DNA of 6,738 nt from positions 1 through 6,738 of the forward strand of contig JAIRTU010000195.1 of the NCBI GenBank assembly GCA_031254735.1, given 5' to 3'. Positions 1 through 5,755 of the stretch are shown here, piece by piece. Each line of letters begins with the position of its first letter. The stretch's first letter is position 1. The notes beneath the pieces were generated by a model. That model saw only the letters and a program-made list of their open reading frames with translations, was not told where the DNA came from and ran no database searches. Source of the DNA: Bacteroidales bacterium. Its GTDB lineage: Bacteria; Bacteroidota; Bacteroidia; Bacteroidales; WCHB1-69. A program made the position numbers and the translations under genes.

Positions 1-2
1 TA

Positions 3-10
3 CAAAGATA
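3..10 (-). promoter_or_regulatory. Bacteroidetes -7 box for a gene left of the window
   Basis: Read on the minus strand this is TATCTTTG, a full match to the Bacteroidetes primary-sigma consensus TAnnTTTG. It points out of the window to the left, implying a divergent gene beyond the edge. I do not see a clear TTG-type -33 element at the usual spacing, so the call rests on the -7 box and on its position at the boundary of a gene-free region. Confidence 0.45.
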
Positions 11-157
11 GCATAAAATCTGCAATCACACACACGCCAATAAAAATGTTTGCATAATTGTCAGTGGGTACCGGGTAATGTTAATGACGCTCGCCCGACA
101 CGACAATGCGTAATGTGCGACTTAGGCGTTGCCCTAACCGAACACGAAAAGTTTGGA

Positions 158-249
158 CACCTCAAACCGAGCGGTTGTGCCACCTCAAACCGAGCGGTTG
201 CGCCACCTCAAACCGAACGGTTGCGCTACCTAAGTCCGAACGGACGCAC
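158..249. repeat. Four tandem 23-bp units, each with a central 12-bp dyad
   Basis: Units lie at 158-180, 181-203, 204-226 and 227-249. The first three are nearly identical, while the fourth has diverged. Each contains an inverted repeat with 5-bp arms around a 2-base centre: AACCGAGCGGTT at 165-176 and 188-199, AACCGAACGGTT at 211-222, and GTCCGAACGGAC at 234-245. In unit four the two outer base pairs differ from the other units, but both arms changed together, so the symmetry is kept. The period is not a multiple of three, which argues against a protein repeat, and there are no spacers, which argues against CRISPR. A chain of protein-binding operators or a structured RNA/REP-like element are the main options. 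I cannot assign a function. Confidence 0.8.
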
Positions 250-276
250 CATCAATAACCATTCGATACAGGGTGG

Positions 277-294
277 CTGTACCGCTCGGTACAG
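277..294. repeat. Outlying 18-bp dyad in phase with the 23-bp array
   Basis: CTGTACCG and CGGTACAG form perfect 8-bp arms around a CT centre. The centre, between 285 and 286, lies exactly 46 bp (two 23-bp periods) after the centre of the fourth array unit. The core ACCGnnCGGT is shared with units one to three. The intervening in-phase position, centred between 262 and 263, retains only a degenerate match. This looks like a sixth register of the same array, with longer arms. Confidence 0.65.
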
Positions 295-320
295 GGAACG
301 GAACAAAATAGTGTGCGTAA

Positions 321-367
321 TTAATCACTATTAAAATCTCCCGAAGGGAAAATATTATAGTGATAAA
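321..367. repeat. Imperfect inverted repeat (hairpin-like)
   Basis: ATCACTAT at 324-331 pairs with ATAGTGAT at 357-364. The interior pairs only intermittently until CTCCC-GAA-GGG(A) closes the structure at about 339-349. It lacks a T-tract on the plus strand, so a terminator is not well supported. It may be a remnant of a small palindromic element. Function unknown. Confidence 0.4.
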
Positions 368-386
368 TGATTAGTGATAAGTGGTT
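359..386. repeat. Two-copy 14-bp tandem repeat
   Basis: AGTGATAAATGATT (359-372) is followed directly by AGTGATAAGTGGTT (373-386). The copies differ at two positions, both A to G. The first copy overlaps the right arm of the neighbouring inverted repeat, suggesting that local duplication shaped this leader region. Confidence 0.55.
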
Positions 387-451
387 AGTTCCGCACTGAC
401 GACACGAAAGAGCGGCATTAACAATTGACAATTAACCATTATTTGAAAATC

Positions 452-468
452 ATTGTTCCGACAACAAT
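452..468. promoter_or_regulatory. Short dyad upstream of the YitT gene
   Basis: ATTGTT and AACAAT flank a 5-base centre, ending 43-49 bases before the two candidate start codons of the YitT gene. Its position would suit an operator or a small hairpin in the leader. The sequence is AT-rich and the arms short, so chance is a serious alternative. Confidence 0.2.
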
Positions 469-504
469 AAACATCATCATTCGTAGTTTCTGATGTGTAA
501 TTGT

Positions 505-510
505 AGAGGA
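505..510 (+). promoter_or_regulatory. Possible RBS that favours the second ATG of the YitT gene
   Basis: AGAGGA sits one base before the ATG at 512 but seven bases before the in-frame ATG at 518. Only the second spacing is normal for a ribosome binding site, so translation probably begins at 518. Strong Shine-Dalgarno sites are uncommon in Bacteroidetes, so this is supportive only. Confidence 0.45.
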
Positions 511-511
511 T

Positions 512-1420
512 ATGTTTATGAAGAAAATCAAATTAAAAGACATCAATTGGAAGAAGACCATTTATGAATACGCCATGATAATAACAGGGAGTTTTATTAT
601 GGCTGTCGGGTTTGTGGTATTTGTTTCTCCTTTCAAGTTGGCGCCGGGTGGTGTTTACGGTATTGCTATCACCTTGCATCATCTCACCGTTTCGCTGCCT
701 ATCGGGGTCATCGCTCTGTGTATGGATATACCGCTTTTTCTTCTCGGCACTTGGATATTGGGTGCGAAATTCGGGCTGAAAACGTTGGCAGGAATAGTAT
801 CATTATCGGCGTTTACCACCTTGCTCGAAAGCCTTTATGGGTATGAGCCTTTGGTAACAGACGATTATTTTCTGGCTTCGGTATTCGGCGGGATACTGAT
901 AGGGATAGGTTTGGGCTTGATCTTCAAGTCGCGAGCCACGTCGGGAGGGACAGACATCATTACCATGATCCTTAATAAATACACGCATATCCCTGTCGGG
1001 CGATTGCTGATTTATGTTGATACGGTGATCGTATTTATTGCCTTGATAGCCTTTCAGGATTGGAGAATACCGCTTTATTCGTGGGTAACAATTTTTATCA
1101 CAGGGAAAATTATCGACATGATGATAGAGGGAATTGCTTCGGAAAAGGCGGTGTATATTATTTCGGACAAATACGAAGAGATACGCGATAAAATTATCCA
1201 CGAAATGGAAAGAGGCGGCACTTACCTGCAAGGCGAAGGCATGTACAACGGCGCCAAGAAAAAGATTATCTATGTGGTGGTCGACCGGAAAGAGCTTGTT
1301 TTGCTGCAACGATATGTGCATGAAGTAGACCCGAATGCTTTTCTGAGCGTTATGGAGACCAAAGAAACGCTGGGAGAAGGCTTTCGTTCGTTGAAAGAAA
1401 AAATAAACGAGCAGCATTAA
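512..1420 (+). CDS. YitT family membrane protein (DUF161 + DUF2179)
   Basis: This is a 302-residue integral inner-membrane protein of the YitT family, counted from the ATG at 512. The ATG at 518 gives 300 residues and better RBS spacing. Hydrophobic segments lie at about 20-41, 49-83 (probably two), 90-105, 119-139, 163-181 and 187-205. The family's glycine-rich SRATSGGTDII motif is at 140-150. A soluble C-terminal domain at about 213-291 (KAVYIISDKYEEI, then RGGTYLQGEGMY) matches DUF2179, often placed on the cytoplasmic side. Length is normal for the family. YitT proteins are widespread in Firmicutes and Bacteroidetes and no substrate is firmly established; a transporter-like role is inference. 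The next gene begins 19 bp after the stop, so the two are probably cotranscribed. Family assignment is firm, biochemical role is not. Confidence 0.92.
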   Translation: MFMKKIKLKDINWKKTIYEYAMIITGSFIMAVGFVVFVSPFKLAPGGVYGIAITLHHLTVSLPIGVIALCMDIPLFLLGTWILGAKFGLKTLAGIVSLSAFTTLLESLYGYEPLVTDDYFLASVFGGILIGIGLGLIFKSRATSGGTDIITMILNKYTHIPVGRLLIYVDTVIVFIALIAFQDWRIPLYSWVTIFITGKIIDMMIEGIASEKAVYIISDKYEEIRDKIIHEMERGGTYLQGEGMYNGAKKKIIYVVVDRKELVLLQRYVHEVDPNAFLSVMETKETLGEGFRSLKEKINEQH

Positions 1421-1439
1421 ACCGACAGCCTGCTTATCT

Positions 1440-2444
1440 ATGCTCAACAAGGCACAAAAGAAATCGCAAAGCATATCCTCCACGCCGACCGCCTTTGCGT
1501 GGGGACATAACCGCCGTTTTAATGCGTATGCCGATTATTTTAAAAAGACATTCGGGCAGAGGGTTCAAAAAGTAACCGTCAACGCGGGATTTACCTGTCC
1601 CAACCGCGACGGCACTGTTGCGTGGGGCGGCTGCACCTACTGCGACAACCGAGCGTTCAATCCCTCGTATTGTCGTCCCGAAAAAAGTATCGCCACACAG
1701 ATACAGGAAGGCATAGCGTTTCACGAAAAGCGTTACCGCCGAGCGAATGTTTTTCTGGCGTACTTTCAGGCTTTCTCCAACACGTATGCCCCTTTGGAAA
1801 AGTTGAAAGACATCTACAATCAGGCACTTGAACAGGAAGGCGTTATCGGTTTGGTTATCGGCACACGCCCCGACTGCATGGACGACGAGAAATTGGCATA
1901 TTTTGCCCAGCTGTCGCAAAAACACTACATCATCATCGAATACGGCGTGGAGAGCTGCAACAACCACACCCTGCAACTTGTCAATCGCGGACATACGTTT
2001 GAAAACGCCGCTCTAATGATAGAAAAAACGCATCGTGCAGGGATACATACAGGGGCGCATTTTATTTTCGGGCTGCCCAACGAAACGGTCTCCGAATGGA
2101 TACAGTGGGCGGAGATTATCTCGGCGTTGCCGTTGGATACGGTTAAATTTCATCAGTTGCAAATAATTAAAGATACCGTCATGGCAGATTTATTTCTGGA
2201 AAAGCCGCAATTGTTTCATCGGTTTTCCCTGCCGGAATATGTAGAATTTATTATTGATTTTCTGGAAAGACTCAATCCGCATTTGATCATCGAACGGTTT
2301 GCGGGCGAAGTTCCGCCTCGATATTTGCAACATGCAACGTGGGGATTGATACGCAACGATCAAATTCTTCAAACCATAGAAAAACGATTGCTCGAAAGAG
2401 ACACCTTTCAGGGACGTTTTTTCTGCATGCAGAAAAAACGTTGA
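1440..2444 (+). CDS. YhcC-like radical SAM protein (TIGR01212 family)
   Basis: This 334-residue protein is predicted to be cytoplasmic. The iron-sulfur cluster cysteines are C53, C65 and C68 in GFTCPNRDGT...GGCTYC, the wide C-x11-C-x2-C spacing typical of the TIGR01212/YhcC family. Further family hallmarks are WGHNRRFN (21-28), YFQAFSNTYAP (108-118), IGTRPDC (140-146), EYGVES (167-172), GLPNET (211-216), KFHQLQI (236-242) and ERFAGE (285-290). Such enzymes cleave S-adenosylmethionine to make a radical, but the substrate of this family is not settled to my knowledge. About 18 residues precede the usual family start near WGH. No other ATG lies nearby, so I keep 1440. The last residues (RFFCMQKKR) are encoded by a perfect palindrome that ends one base before the stop codon's second base. 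Likely second gene of an operon with the YitT gene. Confidence 0.93.
   Translation: MLNKAQKKSQSISSTPTAFAWGHNRRFNAYADYFKKTFGQRVQKVTVNAGFTCPNRDGTVAWGGCTYCDNRAFNPSYCRPEKSIATQIQEGIAFHEKRYRRANVFLAYFQAFSNTYAPLEKLKDIYNQALEQEGVIGLVIGTRPDCMDDEKLAYFAQLSQKHYIIIEYGVESCNNHTLQLVNRGHTFENAALMIEKTHRAGIHTGAHFIFGLPNETVSEWIQWAEIISALPLDTVKFHQLQIIKDTVMADLFLEKPQLFHRFSLPEYVEFIIDFLERLNPHLIIERFAGEVPPRYLQHATWGLIRNDQILQTIEKRLLERDTFQGRFFCMQKKR
2414..2441. repeat. Perfect 28-bp palindrome overlapping the end of the radical SAM gene
   Basis: Every base from 2414 to 2427 is complementary to its partner from 2441 back to 2428. The centre is TGCATGCA, flanked by CTG/CAG and by T6 and A6 tracts, and the ends are ACG/CGT. The stop codon TGA starts at 2442, so the palindrome supplies the final codons. 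As RNA it would form a long hairpin just before the 2443-2464 terminator-like hairpin. Confidence 0.85.
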
Positions 2445-2464
2445 GCCGTTGACGCTCTTTTTTT
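2443..2464 (+). terminator. Probable intrinsic terminator after the radical SAM gene
   Basis: GAGC (2443-2446) and GCTC (2454-2457) form a short stem with a 7-base loop, followed immediately by seven T residues (2458-2464). The stem is short, but the larger palindrome just upstream could add RNA structure, and an A6 tract at 2433-2438 could also pair with the T-tract. It would end the YitT-radical SAM transcript before the patatin gene's own promoter. Confidence 0.6.
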
Positions 2465-2497
2465 AAAGAACAGGAAAAACAGCAATCAATTATTTTC

Positions 2498-2505
2498 TAC
2501 CTTTG
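2498..2505 (+). promoter_or_regulatory. Bacteroidetes -7 box for the patatin gene
   Basis: TACCTTTG, followed by CA, matches the TAnnTTTG consensus exactly. It lies 71 bases before the ATG at 2577, giving a predicted leader of about 60-65 bases. No clear -33 TTTG motif is seen in the upstream 20-25 bases. Its position just after a terminator supports a separate transcription unit. Confidence 0.65.
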
Positions 2506-2576
2506 CAGTAAAATAATCTTTCGACAAAATATGGATTAATTTTTGTAGAAACAGGATATTATTCAACCAAAAACCA

Positions 2577-4868
2577 ATGTACGGATATTATAGACTTTTC
2601 TTTTTGTTTCTTTTTTGCATGTCTGTTTTGCAGGTGCAAGCCCAGAAAGTGGGTTTGGTACTCAGTGGCGGAGGGGCAAAAGGCATGGCTCATATTGGGG
2701 CTATTCGGGCGTTGGAAGAAAACGGAATACCTGTTCATTACATTTCGGGAACGTCTATGGGTGCTATCATCGGCGGATTGTATGCCGCAGGTTATTCTAC
2801 GGAAGAAATGGAACAGATGTTCTTCAATCCGCAATTTGAAAATTGGGCGAAAGGAAAAATCGACGAAGATCATATTTATTATTTCAAAAGAGAATCGCCA
2901 AATTCGCGTTGGGTAGGATTTCGGTTTAATGTGGATTCCACACAGTTTTTGCCGACTATTCCTGTCAATTTTGTAGACCCTGTGGAAATGGATTTTGCCT
3001 TTTTGGAAATATTTGCAGGCATAGAAGCGGTCTCCAAACAAAACTTCGACAGCCTTTTTGTGCCTTTTCGATGTATTGCCACCGACATCACCAACAGCAA
3101 AGAAGTGGTTTTCCGTTCGGGACTTCTCAAAGATGCCATTCGTGCCTCGATGACGTTTCCTTTTTATTTTCGTCCCATTTCCATCAACAACAGTCTGTTG
3201 TACGATGGCGGAATGGTGAACAATTTCCCGACAGATGTTCTTTTTCACGATTTTAAACCCGATTATATCATCGGCATTGCCGTTGCTCGACCCAACGAGC
3301 CGCCCTCCGACGAAAACCTTATCAGCGTGCTGACCAATATGCTGATGAATCAGGAAAGTTACGGTCTGAAAGGCTCTCCGCACGGCATTGTCATTCACCC
3401 CGAAGTGCCGCAATTGGCGGTTACCGATTTTTCGCGAAGCAGAGAATTGATCGCTATCGGCTACCGGGCGGTAACAGACAGCCTTTCCGTGATTAAAGAC
3501 CGGGTACACGACAGCGTGCCTCAATGCGAAATTACGGAACGAAGAGACGCCTTTCGCAATAAAATTCCTCGTATGCTTATTGATGAAATCAACATACAGG
3601 GCTTGACACAAACACAAGCCGATTATGTGAAAGAAGAAATGTTGCGGACAAACGAAGTCATCTCTTTAAACACATTCAAAAATAGATATTTTCGACTGAT
3701 AGCCGAAGACCATATCGCAAATGTCTATCCTTATATTTTGGTAAATAAAAAAACAGGACGGTTCAAAGCGGTGTTGGATATTACCAAACAGAAACCTTTC
3801 AAGCTGGATTTTGGGGGATATGTTTCTGCCAATGCGTATACAACGGTGTTTTTGCAGTTTGACTATCATTTGTGGACACATCAGTTGATCGACCTTCACC
3901 TTGAAACCTATTTTGGAAGATATTACAATTCTGTTATCGCCTCATTCCGCTTGACACGTTTGCAAAGCCGACCTGTGGAACAGATTTTTTCGTTGGGATA
4001 CAGTCGTTGGAATTATTTCAGCACGTATCGTGTGTTTGTCGGCAGCGAAACGCCCTCGTATCTGGTGCATGAAGAAATGATATTGGATTACAAAGTATCT
4101 CATCTAATAAAAAATAACTCCCGAATAACAGGCAACCTTACCTTTTTGGGTATCAACGATAAATATTATTGGAACAATGTCTACACGCAGGCAGATTCGC
4201 GAGACAGGAATCATGTGTATCTGGTTCGACCCAATATTATGTACGAATACAAGACCACCAATTTTCAATATTTCCCCACGCGGGGATTTCGGGCGAAAGC
4301 TCAACTGAGTTATTTTGCCGGATTTGAAATTAATAAACCCGGCACCACCGCCCCGCAGACAGAGAGTTCTACGCATTTTCGGAATTGGTTTGCTCTCAAC
4401 GGAGAGGTGGAAAAGATATTCCGCGTAGCAAAGGTGTATCGGTTGGGGCTGTCGGGAAATGTGGCGTGGTCGAACCTGCCGATGTTTGAAAGTTACAATG
4501 CCACTAAACTGCGTGCCAATTATTACGCACCCACCCACGAAAGCACCATGACTTATCTGCCCAACTATCGCGACCCTGCTTTTATGGCTGTCGGGTTGAG
4601 TAATATTTTTTTGCTGTACAAAGGACTTCAATTTCGGTTGGAGGGATATTATTACCAGCCTGTCATTTCCATTTTGCGAGACGGAACCAACCGTGCCTAT
4701 GCGGGCAGTCTGTTTGAAAAACGTGCATTTATAAGCTATGCAACGCTTGCTTACGTTACCAAGTTGGGACCAATTTCCGTCAATCTTTCCTGGTACTCCG
4801 ACAACAACCCCAATTTGATGTTTAACATCAGCTTCGGATACCTGTTTTTTAATAATAAGATTTTTTAG
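2577..4868 (+). CDS. Secreted patatin-like phospholipase with POTRA-like segment and outer-membrane barrel
   Basis: This is a 763-residue exported protein. A signal peptide spans 1-22 (hydrophobic LFFLFLFCMSVL, then VQA), and predicted cleavage leaves Gln23, as often seen in Bacteroidetes. The patatin domain begins at once: oxyanion-hole GGGAKG at 31-36, nucleophile Ser60 in GTSMG (58-62), the RASMTFPFYF block at 189-198, and catalytic Asp210 in DGG (210-212). The Ser-Asp dyad is intact. Residues 334-404 (IDEINIQGL onward) resemble a single POTRA domain. From about 409 to the terminal Phe763 there are alternating aromatic strands ending in FGYLFFNNKIF, fitting a surface-antigen/Omp85-type barrel. 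This layout resembles PlpD-type (type Vd) proteins, in which the barrel serves the patatin domain. Lipid substrate and final location (surface or periplasm) are inferred. It sits between two terminators with its own promoter, so is probably monocistronic. Confidence 0.92.
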   Translation: MYGYYRLFFLFLFCMSVLQVQAQKVGLVLSGGGAKGMAHIGAIRALEENGIPVHYISGTSMGAIIGGLYAAGYSTEEMEQMFFNPQFENWAKGKIDEDHIYYFKRESPNSRWVGFRFNVDSTQFLPTIPVNFVDPVEMDFAFLEIFAGIEAVSKQNFDSLFVPFRCIATDITNSKEVVFRSGLLKDAIRASMTFPFYFRPISINNSLLYDGGMVNNFPTDVLFHDFKPDYIIGIAVARPNEPPSDENLISVLTNMLMNQESYGLKGSPHGIVIHPEVPQLAVTDFSRSRELIAIGYRAVTDSLSVIKDRVHDSVPQCEITERRDAFRNKIPRMLIDEINIQGLTQTQADYVKEEMLRTNEVISLNTFKNRYFRLIAEDHIANVYPYILVNKKTGRFKAVLDITKQKPFKLDFGGYVSANAYTTVFLQFDYHLWTHQLIDLHLETYFGRYYNSVIASFRLTRLQSRPVEQIFSLGYSRWNYFSTYRVFVGSETPSYLVHEEMILDYKVSHLIKNNSRITGNLTFLGINDKYYWNNVYTQADSRDRNHVYLVRPNIMYEYKTTNFQYFPTRGFRAKAQLSYFAGFEINKPGTTAPQTESSTHFRNWFALNGEVEKIFRVAKVYRLGLSGNVAWSNLPMFESYNATKLRANYYAPTHESTMTYLPNYRDPAFMAVGLSNIFLLYKGLQFRLEGYYYQPVISILRDGTNRAYAGSLFEKRAFISYATLAYVTKLGPISVNLSWYSDNNPNLMFNISFGYLFFNNKIF

Positions 4869-4925
4869 AGACAAAAGGAATAATTGCCGCCGGTTGATTA
4901 CGCACTTCCGACAATTTCGGGAAAA

Positions 4926-4960
4926 CAAAAAACGGTCTCTTTTGAAGAAACCGTTTTTTG
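4926..4960. terminator. Bidirectional terminator between patatin gene and rplY
   Basis: CAAAAAACGGT (4926-4936) pairs fully with ACCGTTTTTTG (4950-4960). After one mismatch, TCTT pairs with AAGA, leaving a 3-base loop TTG. The A6 and T6 tracts on either side supply a T-tract on both strands. It lies between the converging stops of the patatin gene (4868) and rplY (4979), and so can end both transcripts. Confidence 0.88.
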
Positions 4961-4978
4961 CCCTGTAAAATGTATTTT

Positions 4979-5548
4979 CTATTCTTCGGTTGCGACTTCT
5001 TCCACATTCCGCGAAGAAAGAACAGTAACAATCACTTTCGAGGGGTTGTCGATAATAGATATGTTTTCCAACTTAATATCCCCTATTTCAACAGTGTCTA
5101 AAATGTCCATACCGCTGATGTCTACCGTAATATTTTCAGGAATATGTTCCAACAAACCTTTTACTTTGAGCTTGCGAACACGTTTTGACAAACGTCCTCC
5201 ACGCATAACTCCGGGAGAATTACCGGTAATTCTCAACGGAATATTAATGGTAACAGGCTTTCCGTCAACAACTTCCAAAAAATCGACATGCAACAATTTT
5301 TCCGTTACCGGGTGAAATTGAGCCTCTTGTACAATAGCTTTGTGCTGTTGTCCGTCAAGGTCTAACTCTACATAACGCACTTCCGGCGTGTAAAGCAAAC
5401 TTTTGAAAGCTTTTTCTTCTACCAACAGGGCTTGTTGTTTTTCGCCGCCATACAAAACGCATGGCACCATGCCCTGATTACGCTGTTCTTTTGCATCTTT
5501 TTTCCCTACGTTCTTCCTCAAAGAACCGCTCACAGATACTGATTTCAT
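4979..5548 (-). CDS. rplY: 50S ribosomal protein L25/general stress protein Ctc
   Basis: This 189-residue protein has the long CTC-type form. The N-terminal L25 domain (about 4-93) binds 5S rRNA in the family. It shows the characteristic VGKKDAK (14-20), VPCVLYGG (28-35), VRYVELDLDG (57-66) and FHPVTEKLLHVDFLEV (78-93). The C-terminal beta-rich CTC/TL5 domain (about 98-178) carries KPVTINIPL, SPGVMRGG and RKLKVKG. The protein ends in a short acidic tail (EEVATEE). The start at 5548 gives the usual MKS(V/I)SVSGSLR opening, after an A-rich leader without a Shine-Dalgarno site. The terminator follows 19 bases after the stop. No peptidyl-tRNA hydrolase gene follows it, although rplY-pth pairs are common in bacteria. 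It is transcribed divergently from the protease gene and appears monocistronic. Confidence 0.96.
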   Translation of the reverse strand: MKSVSVSGSLRKNVGKKDAKEQRNQGMVPCVLYGGEKQQALLVEEKAFKSLLYTPEVRYVELDLDGQQHKAIVQEAQFHPVTEKLLHVDFLEVVDGKPVTINIPLRITGNSPGVMRGGRLSKRVRKLKVKGLLEHIPENITVDISGMDILDTVEIGDIKLENISIIDNPSKVIVTVLSSRNVEEVATEE

Positions 5549-5755
5549 TTTTGTCTTATTTTTTTAATGATTAAAAATTGAAAATGGCTGCAAAGATACA
5601 ACTTTTTTCAATGTGTAAACCTGTAATTTATATTTTTCGAGGAAATATAATCAAACAAAAAACAAAAATCAACGTTACAAATAAGTAAAAAAATATTCAA
5701 ATTCAAACGAAACCTTTTATATCAATGTACGTATAACAAATTGCGAAAATAAATC
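5549..5755. other. Divergent AT-rich intergenic region between rplY and the protease gene
   Basis: These 207 bases are strongly AT-rich. They contain the rplY promoter on the minus strand. For the plus-strand protease gene I find no perfect TAnnTTTG box. TATATTTT at 5629-5636 is a one-mismatch candidate, with a T-rich run about 20 bases upstream, but it is weak and gives a leader of over 110 bases. ATTCAA occurs twice in tandem at about 5694-5705. No further gene or strong hairpin is visible. Confidence 0.5.
5591..5598 (-). promoter_or_regulatory. Bacteroidetes -7 box of rplY
   Basis: On the minus strand this reads TATCTTTG followed by CA, an exact TAnnTTTG match, 42 bases before the rplY start codon. 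A GTTT run about 18 bases further upstream could serve as a -33 element. The predicted leader is about 35 bases, short and normal for a ribosomal protein gene. Confidence 0.75.

Larger units (their letters stand above)
1..511. other. Gene-free intergenic region rich in small repeats
   Basis: I see no convincing coding sequence here. An open frame at 50-334 crosses an array whose 23-bp period is not a multiple of three, and its translation resembles no family I know. In order the region holds: a minus-strand promoter-like box at the left edge; a stretch at about 60-157 with scattered TAATG and GCG words; the 23-bp dyad array at 158-294; an imperfect inverted repeat at 321-367; two 14-bp tandem copies at 359-386; a short ACAATT tandem at 421-434; and a small dyad at 452-468. 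The array is visibly richer in G and C than its flanks. No perfect plus-strand TAnnTTTG box stands before the YitT gene, so its promoter remains unassigned. Confidence 0.75.

Noticed and set aside
158..249. CRISPR array
   Set aside because: Units are directly tandem at 23 bp with no variable spacers, and no cas genes are visible.
50..334. 94-codon plus-strand open frame
   Set aside because: It crosses the 23-bp dyad array, whose period shifts the reading frame from unit to unit. The product resembles no family I know and has no convincing start signal.
803..1483. 226-codon minus-strand open frame
   Set aside because: It lies antisense to the YitT gene, which has clear membrane segments and family motifs. 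The antisense product has no recognisable domain.
1434..1994. 186-codon minus-strand open frame
   Set aside because: It is antisense to the radical SAM cysteine motif and conserved core, so it is a shadow of that gene.
2577..2642. Lipoprotein signal at Cys14 of the patatin protein
   Set aside because: Phe at -1 does not fit a lipobox, and the cysteine is in the middle of the hydrophobic core. A signal peptidase I site at VQA/Q fits better.
2559..3617. 352-codon minus-strand open frame
   Set aside because: Despite its length it mirrors the patatin domain, whose GGGAKG, GTSMG and DGG motifs are all on the plus strand. The minus product looks like random composition.
4104..4928. 274-codon minus-strand open frame
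   Set aside because: It is antisense to the beta-barrel region and runs up to the shared terminator. No domain or signal is recognisable.
4884..5315. 143-codon plus-strand open frame
   Set aside because: It overlaps rplY in antisense and starts before the terminator stem. The L25/CTC motifs on the minus strand are unambiguous.
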